Positions 44,093 to 53,749 of a DNA stretch of 64,000 bases are shown here, piece after piece. A program made the translations under genes and the position numbers. Every line of letters begins with the position of its first letter. Position 1 is the stretch's first letter. The notes under the pieces are model-generated. The model had not been told where the DNA came from. It ran no database searches and saw nothing but the letters and a program-made list of their open reading frames with translations. Source of the DNA: Caldilineaceae bacterium (lineage in GTDB: Bacteria; Chloroflexota; Anaerolineae; Caldilineales; Caldilineaceae); assembly GCA_022827195.1 (NCBI GenBank), contig JAJDTL010000002.1:1-64000 (forward strand). Reading direction: 5' to 3'.

Positions 44093-45252
44093 CAGTTGAG
44101 GCCGTAAAGCTCGGCGGCGGTGTCGTACATGACGCGGGGGCGCAGTTTCTTGTCGAGACTGCGCATGAAGCTTGCCGGTTCTTCCCAGTCCCAGTGGGGG
44201 TAGTCGCTGGCGAAGACCATGATTTCGTCGGCGTGGAGCCAGTCGAGGAAGGTTTCGAGGGCACGGCGGTCGGGCGCGTTGGGGAAGGGCTGGGTGCCGA
44301 AGCGGATGTGCTGGCGCAGGTATTCGCTGGGCAGGCGCTTGACCCAGGGCGTGTAGTCGCGCAGACTCTTCCAGTCGGCGTCCATGTGCCACATGAGGCC
44401 GGGGACCCAGAAGGTGTCGTGTTCGATGAAGAGATACTTGAAGTTGGGGAATTTTTCAAAGACGCCCTCGCAGATGAGGCTGGCGGTGTGGGCCATTGCG
44501 ATCTGCGGGCGGGCCATGCGCATCTCGAGGTAGTAGGTGGGGTAGCCGGCCGCGGTCGGCGGCGCGGAGAAGCCGGCGCCCTCGCCGCCGAAATGGGTAC
44601 ACATCGGCAGGCCGTGGCGTTCGCAGGCCTCGTAGATCGGGTGATAGATGCGGTTGCCGAACGGGTGCAGGCTGCCGGCCGGCATCAGCACCTGGGCCAC
44701 AGCGGGATGATCGCCCAGGCGGTCGATCTCGGCCGCGGCCTGTTGTGGGTCGGCGGGGGCGATATGGATCGAGGCACGCAGGCGGTCGTCTTTGGCAACC
44801 CATTCGGCCAGCGTCCAATCGTTGAAGGCGCGGCAGTAGGCGGAAGCGTAGTCGACGGTCGGGTGGACCGCCATGCTGTAGGGTCCGCCCTCGCCGGTCA
44901 GGACGGCGATGTCGATGCCGTATCTGTCCAGGTGCTTTTCGATGCAGACTTCAGGAACGGTGGTTGGATTCGGTTCGTCTTCGACGCCTTCCCACAGGTC
45001 CTGACGCGCACCGCCGCCGGGCATATTGGTATAGCCCAGATACGGGCTCATGGCGCCGAAGTCCTTGATCTGCTCGACAAACTGACGCGGGAGATAGGGA
45101 AACAGTGCCTCCACGCCGGGCGTACGATGATGCACGTCGCAGTCGATGATCCGCTGCCGCACAGCGTTCTGTTCGTATGATTTTGCAGACGGGCCGGTTT
45201 CTGTCTGCGCCGCCGGCCCGGTCGTTGGCCGCTCCGCTACCAAAGTCGCCAT
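44092..45252 (-). CDS. amidohydrolase 2 family metal-dependent hydrolase/decarboxylase
   Basis: A 386-residue TIM-barrel protein of the ACMSD-like amidohydrolase superfamily. The first metal motif is reduced to DCDVHH; further His/Asp sites are in CTHFGGEG, FIEHDTFWVP and VFASDYPHWDW. The ATG at 45252 has AGGAGAGG just upstream; an in-frame ATG at 45282 lacks one. It is coupled to the Rieske ferredoxin and lies 43 nt after the RraA-like gene. Such proteins often act on aromatic ring-cleavage products. Confidence 0.88.
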   Translation of the reverse strand: MATLVAERPTTGPAAQTETGPSAKSYEQNAVRQRIIDCDVHHRTPGVEALFPYLPRQFVEQIKDFGAMSPYLGYTNMPGGGARQDLWEGVEDEPNPTTVPEVCIEKHLDRYGIDIAVLTGEGGPYSMAVHPTVDYASAYCRAFNDWTLAEWVAKDDRLRASIHIAPADPQQAAAEIDRLGDHPAVAQVLMPAGSLHPFGNRIYHPIYEACERHGLPMCTHFGGEGAGFSAPPTAAGYPTYYLEMRMARPQIAMAHTASLICEGVFEKFPNFKYLFIEHDTFWVPGLMWHMDADWKSLRDYTPWVKRLPSEYLRQHIRFGTQPFPNAPDRRALETFLDWLHADEIMVFASDYPHWDWEEPASFMRSLDKKLRPRVMYDTAAELYGLN

Positions 45253-45295
45253 CTTCCTCTCCTTATCGTGTAGAGGGCACAAAGGCCCTGTACCA

Positions 45296-46039
45296 CTATT
45301 TCCTCGCTGAAGTGCGCGCGGCGCGCACTTTCTCGTAGGTCTCGGGTCCGGGCGGATAGTATTTGCCCGGAATGACGCCTTCGGCCAGGATGCGCTCTTT
45401 GATCATCGTTTCGGCTTCCTCGTGCACTTCGGTCAGCTCGGCGCACTCTTCGGCGAACCAGGAGGGCACGACGACGACGCCGTCGTTGTCGCCGACCAGC
45501 ACATCGCCGGGCCGGACAAGTGCGCCGCCGCACTGAACGTCGACATTTTCTTCGGCTGGGATGGCGTGGGGCACACCGCCGAGGGGCGTTCGCTCGCGGG
45601 CGTAGATGATGAGGCCGTACTCCTCCTGCACCATGATATCGAGGTCGCGTATGCCGCCGTCGGTCACAACGCCGTCGGCGTTGTTCATTTTCAGCTGGAG
45701 GGCCTTGACGTCGCCGAAGATGCAGGGGCGGGCGTCTCCCATAACGTCGCAGACGAGGACGTCGCCGGGGCCGCAGCGCGCCATCGCCAAGTATTCGGGT
45801 GAGTTTTCACCGATCTGCACCTCGGTCTGCAGGTCGGGCCGGGGCGGCAGATAGCGGAGTGTGCGGGCGCGGGCGGCCATAGGCTGGCCGGGCGTACACG
45901 GGCGGACGTTCTCCATGAAGGGAAACGGGACACCGGCATAGAGATGAACCGTATGCCAGACGGTCGCCACCGGCAACTTTTTGAGGCGGTCCAGGATGTG
46001 CTGCGGGACTTCGACCGGTGTATAGGAGCGTTCAGACAT
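45296..46039 (-). CDS. RraA-like / 4-hydroxy-4-methyl-2-oxoglutarate aldolase family protein
   Basis: A 247-residue protein of the RraA/MenG-like fold. The core [19 protein letters not shown] and the substrate motif TDGGIRDLD with its conserved Arg and Asp fit class II pyruvate aldolases. AGGAGAC precedes the ATG at 46039; the open frame beyond it has no start signal. It is the first gene of an operon with an amidohydrolase and a Rieske ferredoxin. Together this suggests the lower part of an aromatic-acid pathway, for instance a gallate/protocatechuate-type route, as inference. Confidence 0.85.
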   Translation of the reverse strand: MSERSYTPVEVPQHILDRLKKLPVATVWHTVHLYAGVPFPFMENVRPCTPGQPMAARARTLRYLPPRPDLQTEVQIGENSPEYLAMARCGPGDVLVCDVMGDARPCIFGDVKALQLKMNNADGVVTDGGIRDLDIMVQEEYGLIIYARERTPLGGVPHAIPAEENVDVQCGGALVRPGDVLVGDNDGVVVVPSWFAEECAELTEVHEEAETMIKERILAEGVIPGKYYPPGPETYEKVRAARTSARK

Positions 46040-46381
46040 CGGGTGTCTCCTGTGCAGCGACTGAGTCTTACGAGAATTGGGGCGTAGATCAGCCTGGGTC
46101 GTTGGGTGATGGAAATGTATGCTGCGGGCTGCGCCGTGTCCTCGAACAGTTTTCGGATGGCGCGTATATCCGGAACTTCGGTCTTTTGGAACCGAATTGT
46201 GCGCGGGTTGGAGCGACAGTTCAAACATCGATCAGGACTGGCACAGATCATACCTGAAAACGGTCGAATCGTCTACAAGCAGGGGCGCCTGTGCGGAGAA
46301 GAAATCGTCTGATGCAGTTTAGAAGACGGTGGGCCTTGGTGTAAGATTGAGGGACTCTTCTCACCAGGGAATCTCCCCTCC
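46040..46381. other. divergent intergenic region
   Basis: A 342-bp gap between the RraA-like operon (minus) and the MFS gene (plus). A 6-bp inverted repeat, TTCGGT (46177-46182) with ACCGAA (46191-46196), is the only structure noticed. No convincing promoter pair or gene was found. Confidence 0.4.
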
Positions 46382-47776
46382 ATGAAAACGCAGGAACTCT
46401 CATCAGCAGCGACGGCTCCAGAGCAAGGGGCGGGTTCGCTGTGGGGGCTGCTCATCGGCCTGATGATCCCGGTCGGGATGACCACGTTCAACATGTCGAT
46501 GTTCAGCGTGGCTTTGCCGACGGTGCGCGACGCGTTCGGCGCGGAAGCGGACCTGACGGCCTGGTTGGTGACCGCGTACAGCCTGCCGTTCGTTATCTTC
46601 ATGCCGCTCTACGGCAAATTGGGGGACAGCCTGGGCAAGGCGCGGCTCTTCCAGAGCGGCATCGTGCTCTTTTTCATTGGGACGCTGGTCTGCCTGCTGG
46701 CGCGCGACCTGCCGCAACTTCTGATTGGGCGCATCCTGCAAGGGACGGGCACGGCCGGCTTTTATCCGCTCTGTATCGCCATTATCGCTGAGCGTTTCCC
46801 GCCGTCGCATCAGGGCCGGGCGATGGGCACGTGGAGCTCGGTCGCGCCCGGCGCGGCGTCGCTGGGGCCGCTGTTGGGCGGGTTCGCGGTCAATCAGTTC
46901 GGCTGGAACTATGTCTTTGTGCCGAGCCTGCTCGTCGGCGTAGTTGCGCTGTGGGTGGTCTACCGGCAGGTACCGGCGCAGCGGCCTGTCAGCGGGGAGG
47001 GGCTGCAGGCGTTCGACTGGCAGGGGGCGGCTTTTCTGGGGGGCACGCTCGTCTTTGCCATGTTCTACCTGTCGAGCCGGACGGTCAGTGGTGTCGAGCC
47101 GCTGCGCGATTGGCGATTCCTGGCGGCCGCGATCGCGATGGGCTTCCTGTTCTGGCGGCGGGAGAGCCGGACCGCCAAACCTCTGGTCGATTTTGCTCTC
47201 TACAGTTGCAAGAACTTCGGCGTCGCCTCGATGTCGGCGGGCTGCCGCATGATCATCATGCACACGGTCAACTTTTTGTACGTCCTCTACCTGACCGATG
47301 TCTACGGGCTGAGCGCAATGACACTGGGCGCATTCTCGACAGTCTTTGCCGTCGCCATCCTGACTACGACGCGGCTGGGCGGGCAGCTTGCGGACCGGAT
47401 ACACTACCGCTGGATCGTGGGCAGCAGTTTTGCGATCCAGTGCGGCGCGCTGGCCGGACTGGCGCTGTTTACGCCGCCGCTGTTCGGCGCGGCGGGGTTG
47501 ATTTTGGCGCAGGCGCTGGGGGGCGGGCTGGCGCTGGCCGCGCTGCATCGCGCGGCGATGGAGGAGATCCCGGCGGCGGAGAGCGGCGCGGCGGCGGGAC
47601 TGTACAGTACGGCGCGTTTTGGCGGCGGGGTGATCGGCGCGACGATCGCGGGCGTGGCGCTGCAGCAGGCGCTCAGATTCGCGCCGGGGCCGGGCGAGGC
47701 ATTTCAGTGGGTTTTCGGAGCGGTTGCTGTGATCAGCCTAGCAAGCGTGCTGGTTGCGTGGAGGCTGCAGCGGTAA
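46382..47776 (+). CDS. MFS transporter, DHA2 (EmrB/QacA) family
   Basis: A 464-residue protein with about fourteen hydrophobic segments, as in DHA2 drug:proton antiporters. Motif A-like LYGKLGDSLGKARLF follows helix 2 and motif C-like GTWSSVAPGAASLGPLLGG lies in helix 5. Its stop lies 13 nt from the stop of the convergent hyuB gene. It may export a toxic intermediate of the neighbouring catabolic operon, or be an unrelated efflux pump. Confidence 0.9.
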   Translation: MKTQELSSAATAPEQGAGSLWGLLIGLMIPVGMTTFNMSMFSVALPTVRDAFGAEADLTAWLVTAYSLPFVIFMPLYGKLGDSLGKARLFQSGIVLFFIGTLVCLLARDLPQLLIGRILQGTGTAGFYPLCIAIIAERFPPSHQGRAMGTWSSVAPGAASLGPLLGGFAVNQFGWNYVFVPSLLVGVVALWVVYRQVPAQRPVSGEGLQAFDWQGAAFLGGTLVFAMFYLSSRTVSGVEPLRDWRFLAAAIAMGFLFWRRESRTAKPLVDFALYSCKNFGVASMSAGCRMIIMHTVNFLYVLYLTDVYGLSAMTLGAFSTVFAVAILTTTRLGGQLADRIHYRWIVGSSFAIQCGALAGLALFTPPLFGAAGLILAQALGGGLALAALHRAAMEEIPAAESGAAAGLYSTARFGGGVIGATIAGVALQQALRFAPGPGEAFQWVFGAVAVISLASVLVAWRLQR

Positions 47777-47789
47777 AGTTGCTTCTCTC

Positions 47790-49385
47790 TCAGGGCGGGG
47801 GCCTGCCCCAGCCGCCGCCGCCAGGGGTTTCGATGCGCAGTCGCTGGCCGGGCGACATGCGGCGGGTAGCCTTGGAGGAGAGCACTTCTTCGGACCCATC
47901 AATGTCGATGAGGAGATTGCGGCCCGGCGAGGCGGGTTCGCCGCCGGCGAGGCCCCAGGGTGCGATGGCGCGGCGCTCGCTGAGGATGGTGGCCGTTGTG
48001 GGGCGCAGGATCTCGTATTCGCGCACGATGCCATTGCCGCCGCGATGGAGGCCGGCGCCGCCGCTGCCGCGGCGCAGATGATAGCGGGTCAGGCGCAGCG
48101 GGTAGGCCAGCTCGAGGGCTTCGACGGGCGTGTTGAGCGTGTTGCTCATGTGGACGTGCGCGCCGCTGAAGCCGTCGCCGAGCGGATGTGCGCCCATACC
48201 GCCTCCGAGCGTCTCGTAGTAGGTCCAGGGAGAGCCGTCGGCGTTCTGGCCGCCCATCGTGCAGTTGTTCATTGTGCCTTGCCCGGCCGCGGCGATCCGA
48301 TCGGGCAGGGCCTGCGCGAGGGCGCCGAGCACGGCATCGGTGATGCGCTGCGAAGTCTCGACATTGCCGCCGGCGACAGCGGCGGGCGGGCGCGCGTTCA
48401 CGAGGCAGCCGGGCGGCGCCTCCACCTTCACGGGCGCGAAACAGCCGGCGTTAACCGGCACATCCTCACCCACCAGACAACGCACGACGTAGTAGCAGGC
48501 CGAACGGGTCACGCTGAGGGGCGCGTTGAGCGAGCCGTGGATGCTCGGGCAGGTGCCGCTGAAGTCGAAAGTGACCGTCTCACCGCTGACGGAAGCGGTC
48601 ACGCGGATGGGCGCAGGCGTCGTCTGCCCGTCCACGACCGATTCGATCGGATCCTCGAAGGTGTAGCTGCCTTGCGGCCAGGAACGTATGGCGGCCCGCG
48701 TCAGGCGTTCGCTGTAGGCCTGCAGATGGCCGGCGTAGGTCAGCAGTTCATCAATTCCGTGGCGGGCGGCGAGCTCGCGCAGGCGCCGGTCGCCGACGGC
48801 GTGGGCCGCGCGTTGGGCCGCCAGATCACCGCGGCGTTCATCGGGCGTGCGCACATTACGCAGTATCAGTTCCAGCACCGGCTCAAGGAGCTCACCGGCC
48901 TGATAGAGCAAAATGGGGGGAATGATGATGCCCTCCTGGTACAGTTCGGAGGACAGGGGCAATGAGCCGGGGGACATGCCGCCGACGTCGGCGTGGTGGG
49001 CGCGGCTGGCGGCGAAGAAGTGGGGCGTAGCCGGGCGGACTGGAACGGCCGGCTCGTCGAGGAAGACCGGCGAAATCAGGGTGATGTCGGGCAGGTGAGA
49101 ACCGCCGAAGTAGGGGTCGTTAAGAATAACGACATCGCCCGGCTGCCAGTCGTCGAAGACGGCGAGCGCGGCAGCAACGCTGTCCGGCATGGCGCCCAGG
49201 TGGGCGGGAATGTGCGCGGCCTGCGCCACCAGCCGCCCTGAACCGTCAAAGAGTGCGCAAGAGAAGTCGAGGCGCTCTTTGATGTTGGGCGAATAGCTTG
49301 TGCGCTGGAGGGTGATGCCCATCTCCTCGGCGATACCGCTGAAACGGTGGCGATAGAGCTCAAGTGTGATGGGGTCGGGCGTCAT
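47790..49385 (-). CDS. hyuB: hydantoinase B / N-methylhydantoinase-oxoprolinase B subunit
   Basis: A 531-residue subunit that, with HyuA, hydrolyses hydantoins, 5-oxoproline or similar cyclic amides using ATP, or carboxylates ketones (acetophenone- or acetone-type). Family blocks are EEMGITLQRTSYSPNIKERLD, VILNDPYFGGSHLPDITL and GGGMGAHPLGDG. The C-terminus is Gly-rich (TPGGGGWG), as usual. It is on the same strand as hyuA but separated from it by a small membrane-protein gene. Confidence 0.92.
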   Translation of the reverse strand: MTPDPITLELYRHRFSGIAEEMGITLQRTSYSPNIKERLDFSCALFDGSGRLVAQAAHIPAHLGAMPDSVAAALAVFDDWQPGDVVILNDPYFGGSHLPDITLISPVFLDEPAVPVRPATPHFFAASRAHHADVGGMSPGSLPLSSELYQEGIIIPPILLYQAGELLEPVLELILRNVRTPDERRGDLAAQRAAHAVGDRRLRELAARHGIDELLTYAGHLQAYSERLTRAAIRSWPQGSYTFEDPIESVVDGQTTPAPIRVTASVSGETVTFDFSGTCPSIHGSLNAPLSVTRSACYYVVRCLVGEDVPVNAGCFAPVKVEAPPGCLVNARPPAAVAGGNVETSQRITDAVLGALAQALPDRIAAAGQGTMNNCTMGGQNADGSPWTYYETLGGGMGAHPLGDGFSGAHVHMSNTLNTPVEALELAYPLRLTRYHLRRGSGGAGLHRGGNGIVREYEILRPTTATILSERRAIAPWGLAGGEPASPGRNLLIDIDGSEEVLSSKATRRMSPGQRLRIETPGGGGWGRPPP

Positions 49386-49506
49386 GGCTCTTTTGCGGGT
49401 TTTTCGTTTTCGGTCTTCAGTTTTTCGTTTTCAGTTTTCAGTGGGTGCGTACGGTAGTTTGTGAAGACTGACATGGCCGCTGCCGGCAGGCCGCCACGCG
49501 GAAGGC

Positions 49507-50043
49507 TCAGGTGTGGGCCTCATTTGACTGAGCCCAGGAGAGTACGCGCAGGGCAAACAGGACGGCCACGGCGGCAGCAATGACCCAGATCCAGAAGCGG
49601 AAGAACGCGCCGCGCAATGCCCACTGCATGGCGAGTGCGTCGTTAACCGTCTTGGGGTAGAGCAGTTCGTGCCTTTCGTTCACGGCGACGTTGGTAAAGC
49701 GCTGCTCGCGGCCATCGGGCCAGAGGACGGTCAACTCGTGGACTGCTTCGTTCTCCTCCAGATCGAAGAGGACGGTGCGGTTGGCGGCGCTGACCTGGCC
49801 TTCCAGTGTCTCGAATTCGAGGGTTACGGCGAGCGCGGCGCCGTCCGTGGCGTAGACGTCATCTACGGGAACGGTGAAGGCGACCCAGTTATGGCCTTCG
49901 GGGACGTCGGCTACGTAGCGTTCGGCTTCGGGCAGGCCGACCTCGAGCGCGTCGCGCACAGGGATCCAGAGCAGCAAGGCCGCGACCACGAGCGGTAGGA
50001 TAAAGAGCAAGAGACGTTGGCGGGAAGACAGTGGCAACATCAC
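49507..50043 (-). CDS. membrane-anchored protein of unknown function between hyuA and hyuB
   Basis: A 178-residue protein with an N-terminal hydrophobic helix (about residues 10-28), an acidic soluble domain of about 110 residues that looks like a beta-sandwich, and a C-terminal helix (about 148-168). The topology is therefore two helices with the domain outside. No family was recognised. It is 73 nt after hyuA and 121 nt before hyuB on the same strand, so it is likely transcribed with them. Confidence 0.65.
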   Translation of the reverse strand: MMLPLSSRQRLLLFILPLVVAALLLWIPVRDALEVGLPEAERYVADVPEGHNWVAFTVPVDDVYATDGAALAVTLEFETLEGQVSAANRTVLFDLEENEAVHELTVLWPDGREQRFTNVAVNERHELLYPKTVNDALAMQWALRGAFFRFWIWVIAAAVAVLFALRVLSWAQSNEAHT

Positions 50044-50116
50044 GCAACTCCATACTGAGAACGAAATTAGCGACCGGCGAGAACTATGATAACACAGGCA
50101 AGGCGCAGGCCTAGTC

Positions 50117-52198
50117 TCAAGAGGTCGCGCGCGCCAGCCACAGATTGCGATGCTCGTCTACTTCGGCCGACCAACCGGGCGCGACCACGGTGGTGGTGTC
50201 GAACTGGAAAACGACGGCGGGCCCGTTGAAGCGATGACCGGGCCGCAATAGAGTTCGATCGTAACATGGGCTCTCTTCGGCGCCGGCTGCGGTGAACCAG
50301 ACCGGCTTTGTGCCCACGCGCGCGGCCAGGGGGTCGTGCGGGCCGAGCGGCTCCTGCGGCAAATTCATGTCAGCACCCGGGCCGATGCCGCGCAGACGGA
50401 CGGTAACGATCTCGACGGTTTCGGCGGGCATGGCGAAGCCGTAGCGGGCGGCGTGGGCGGCGTGGAACTTTTCAACCGCCTGCCTCACGGAGGCCGCGGC
50501 CGGCGTCGGCTCCGGGCTCTCCATCGACAGCGGGACGGACAGTTCGTAGCTTTGGCCGCGGTAGCGCAGGTCGAGCGAGGCTTCGAGGTGCGGGGCTCTG
50601 ACCCCTTCTGCGGCGAGGACGGACTTGACGCGCTCTTCCAGGGCCGCCATCTTCTGCAGAAGGGGGGCGGGACGTGCGGCCAGGCTTTCTGCTTCGGCCA
50701 GGAGTGCCTGCGAGGACTCGTGGACGACGTCGGCGATCAGAAGACCGAGGGCGCTGAGAACGCCGGGGCTGGGGGGGAGGAGGATGCGGGGGATTTCGAG
50801 CGCTTCGGCGAGCTCACAGGCGTGGAGCGGACCGGCGCCGCCGTACGGCACGAGGGTGAAGCCGCGCGGGTCGTGGCCGCGTTCGACGGACACGCGGCGC
50901 AGCGCCCGTTCCATGCGGGCATTGGCGACCTGTACGACGCCGAGGGCGGCCTCATGAACTGACAGGCCGCCAAGCTGCGCGCCAAGGTCGGCCAGCGAAG
51001 TCTCAGCCGCGGCGACGTCGAGCGCCATCGCCCCGCTGCCGCCGAGAAAGTGGCCGGCGTCGAGGCGACCGAGGGCCAGGTTGGCGTCGGTGACGGTGGG
51101 CTGGCGGCCGCCGCGGCCATAGCAGACCGGCCCGGGCAGTGCGCCGGCGCTCTCCGGTCCAACGCGCAGGCCGCCGCCGGCGTCGACGCGAGCGAGGCTG
51201 CCGCCGCCGGCGCCGACGGTGTGAATGTCGATTATGGGCAGGCGCAGGGGCAGGCCGGCGACTTCGCTCTCGGTCGTACGCGGCACGGCGCCGGGGCAGA
51301 GTGCGACGTCGGTGCTGGTGCCGCCCATGTCGAAGGTCATAATCTGGGGGGCGGGCTGATCAGCGGCCAGCTGCGCCAGTCTGAAGGCGCCGACGACACC
51401 GCCGGCCGGCCCGCTGAGGACGAGGCGCGCGGGCTCCTTCACGGCCTGGGAAAAGCCGATTGCGCCGCCGTTGGACTGCATCACACGAACGGGAATCCCA
51501 GCCAGCGAGGTGGTTAACTGCTCCAGGTAGCTGCCCACCAGCGGCAGCAGATAGGCGTTGATGACGGTGGTTGCGGTGCGCTCGTACTCGCGGTATTCGG
51601 GGAGAATGTCGCTGCTGAGGGAGATGAACAAGTGCGGGCAGGCGCGGCGCAATGTCCGTTCGGCGCGACGTTCGTGCCGGGGATTGCGAAAGCTGTACAG
51701 GAAGCAGACGGCGAGGCTCTGCGGCCCGGCGTCGGCGATCTTTGAAGCGGTGCGTTCGAGGGCCTCCTCGTCGAGCGGGGTGAGGACATTGCCGCCGGTG
51801 TCCAGGCGCTCGATTGCCTCAAAGCGGAGCTCGGCAGGGACAAGTGGATGTGGGCGGCGCTGATGCAGTTCGTAGAGGTGGGGTCGATTCTGGCGGCCAA
51901 TCTCGATGACATCGATGAAACCGGCTGTGGTCAGCAGGGCGGTGCGCGCGCCGCTGCGTTCCAGCAGGGCGTTTGTGGCGACGGTGGTACCGTGCACGAG
52001 TTCGACGTCTTTGTGCGGGGCGCGTTCAGATCTCTCATCGCCCCGGGTGATGCCCAAGTGGGTCAGCCCGGCCAGAATCGCCTGGCTCTGGTCGAGGGGC
52101 GGGGTCGCCTCTTTGTGCACGTGCAGGCGGCCGTCTTCCAACATCACGAAGTCGGTAAAGGTCCCGCCGACGTCAATTCCGACCAGAGTCTTGGGCAT
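50117..52198 (-). CDS. hyuA: hydantoinase A / N-methylhydantoinase-oxoprolinase A subunit
   Basis: A 693-residue ATP-using subunit with the ASKHA-like phosphate motifs GIDVGGTFTDF at the N-terminus and MTFDMGGTSTDVALCPG in the middle. It partners with HyuB (47790-49385). Several substrates are possible: hydantoins, 5-oxoproline, or acetone/acetophenone for carboxylases, which however need a third subunit not found here. AGGAAC lies before the ATG. The long non-coding stretch upstream contains copy B of the dispersed element. Confidence 0.92.
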   Translation of the reverse strand: MPKTLVGIDVGGTFTDFVMLEDGRLHVHKEATPPLDQSQAILAGLTHLGITRGDERSERAPHKDVELVHGTTVATNALLERSGARTALLTTAGFIDVIEIGRQNRPHLYELHQRRPHPLVPAELRFEAIERLDTGGNVLTPLDEEALERTASKIADAGPQSLAVCFLYSFRNPRHERRAERTLRRACPHLFISLSSDILPEYREYERTATTVINAYLLPLVGSYLEQLTTSLAGIPVRVMQSNGGAIGFSQAVKEPARLVLSGPAGGVVGAFRLAQLAADQPAPQIMTFDMGGTSTDVALCPGAVPRTTESEVAGLPLRLPIIDIHTVGAGGGSLARVDAGGGLRVGPESAGALPGPVCYGRGGRQPTVTDANLALGRLDAGHFLGGSGAMALDVAAAETSLADLGAQLGGLSVHEAALGVVQVANARMERALRRVSVERGHDPRGFTLVPYGGAGPLHACELAEALEIPRILLPPSPGVLSALGLLIADVVHESSQALLAEAESLAARPAPLLQKMAALEERVKSVLAAEGVRAPHLEASLDLRYRGQSYELSVPLSMESPEPTPAAASVRQAVEKFHAAHAARYGFAMPAETVEIVTVRLRGIGPGADMNLPQEPLGPHDPLAARVGTKPVWFTAAGAEESPCYDRTLLRPGHRFNGPAVVFQFDTTTVVAPGWSAEVDEHRNLWLARATS

Positions 52199-53275
52199 GG
52201 TAGTTGTTCCTGGGCATGGAAGCGAAGTTCAGCATGCTAAACCGTTTCCTTTACGTAACCGAGCGTATCGATTCTCTCAATCTGTCAGAGCTGTCCTGGT
52301 TCTTCCGGCTGTTGGACCCATGGTTTGCGTGCGTGTGAATCTGACATAGCGGTCGTCGGGAGCCTTTGTCTTATGGGAACGAGGCCGTCTCGTTTTGGCG
52401 TGAAAGGGGGACATATGTCCCCCAAAGTCCCCCAATGTCGTCCAATGTCACCCAGAAAAAAGTTTTCCGGGAGGGGATGTTCTGTTCGTTTTGAGTTTAG
52501 AGTTTTGAGTTTTCAGTTTCTTGGTTTTGGTGTACACGATAAGTCTTTTGTTCGGATTGGCGTAGTCCGGTCGCCGGGTGTCCTGACAGGTGGCGCTTGC
52601 GATAGCTTAGCGATCCACGAAGGACACGAATTCACACGAAGGGTCGCGTTGCGTCCGGTCAGGTCCGGTGAGGTCCAGTCAAGTCGGGTCTCATCCACTT
52701 TTTTCGGCGATTGGAGACGGCAGGCGCGGCCGTCTTCTAACGGCGGTTGAACGGAGTCCGGGTGGTTCCTGCAATGGCTTTGTGCTCTTCGTTATTGGTT
52801 TTCAGCTTCTCGTTCCTTGTTGCTTGGGCCGGTTGTGGATAACAGGGTAGCACAATTGAAAGCCATTTGCTCGAATTTCGCGCTTTTATTCTTCGTTTCC
52901 CGTCATTTTTGGTCATGAGCAGGTCGTTTTGACCCTTCTTGCGGTGAAAGGGCCGGGCTGTCGTTGCCAGGGTCTGGGCGCTGTCGTTGCCGGTCAGGCT
53001 GTCACTCTTGGCGGTGATGGTGCTTGTCGCGCCGGTCATGGTTCCAGTATAGCGTGCACGGCCGGCTTGCGCAGAAGATTCCGGTATTTTGGTCAATTCT
53101 TGTTGTCCATCATTATTTTTTCAACGGGGTCCCTTTTCGAACGACGGGCTATCAGAAGGGGGGCCGGCTGGATTCACGGGCGTTTTGCCGGCGCGGCGGT
53201 TGGGCAGTAGGTCCGGGATTCGTACGGAAAGCCGTTCGGGTCGGGCATGGGAAGGGAACTGACTGTCTTACCATC
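52199..53275. other. long intergenic region without a credible gene
   Basis: About 1.1 kb. It contains the dispersed element copy B (52318-52485), degenerate TTTTGAGTTTTCAGTTTC-like stretches (52490-52525, 52775-52815) and a small AGTCCGGTCGC block (about 52563) also found 340 bp after copy A (17466). Open frames here are short and of odd composition. Confidence 0.55.
52318..52485 (+). repeat. dispersed non-coding element, copy B
   Basis: The counterpart of 17035-17210. The palindrome is extended to 18 bp (52406-52423, core GGGACATATGTCCC). The following TGTC/AGTC units start at 52416, 52426, 52436 and 52446, again at exact 10-bp spacing. It lies upstream of hyuA, facing away from it. Confidence 0.7.
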
Positions 53276-53749
53276 TTACGCGGCGAGGATTCGCACGTGG
53301 GCCACCCATTTGACCTGGCGGAGTGCGTCGTCGATCTCGCCAGGGACGATGAGTCGGACGAGGCCGTCGGCGCGCGTCAGGGGCCGCCGGTCGCGGGTAT
53401 GGGCGAGGAGGACCGGGCGGGTCGTGGGCACGGTCAACTCGGCGCGGCTGGCGCGGGTGCCGAAGCCGTCGCCACTAACGACCTCGACCTGCGTCCAGGC
53501 GCCGGGCCAGTTCAGTTCGACGAAGTCGCGCAGGCGGACGCCGGTGAAGGAAAACGGGCCGGAAGTGCCGTGCCCGGTGGAGACGATGTAGCAGCGGGGG
53601 ACTGTGACGGAATCGAGGCTGCGCAACTCGGCGGGGCTGATGCAGCGGGCCGCGCCGTCGGGCAGATGAAGTACCAGGCCGGCATCGGGCGATGGGGGCA
53701 GGGGATTGGGCTCGTGCGCGTGGGGGGCGAGCGGGTCGTCGACCGTCAC
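53276..53749 (-). CDS. small molybdopterin-binding-domain protein (sulfite-oxidase-like fold)
   Basis: A 157-residue protein resembling the oxidoreductase molybdopterin-binding domain: RCYIVSTGHGTSGPFSFTGV, then LRDFVELNWPGAWTQVEVVSGDG, then a LTRADGLVRLIVPGE block. Only this domain is present, as in YedY-like minimal proteins; no dimerisation domain or Tat signal is seen. The start is a GTG whose last bases overlap the stop of the ClpS-like gene (GTGA), so it is translated by coupling. The Cys before STGH could be the Mo ligand, but spacing differs from sulfite oxidase. Confidence 0.72.
   Translation of the reverse strand: MTVDDPLAPHAHEPNPLPPSPDAGLVLHLPDGAARCISPAELRSLDSVTVPRCYIVSTGHGTSGPFSFTGVRLRDFVELNWPGAWTQVEVVSGDGFGTRASRAELTVPTTRPVLLAHTRDRRPLTRADGLVRLIVPGEIDDALRQVKWVAHVRILAA

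Noticed and set aside
46177..46196. Inverted repeat TTCGGT/ACCGAA as an operator
   Set aside because: Only 6 bp per arm and not tied to a recognisable promoter; mentioned under the intergenic entry only.
52737..53096. 119-codon open frame on the minus strand
   Set aside because: Lies in the long intergenic region, of odd composition, without start signal or recognisable domain.
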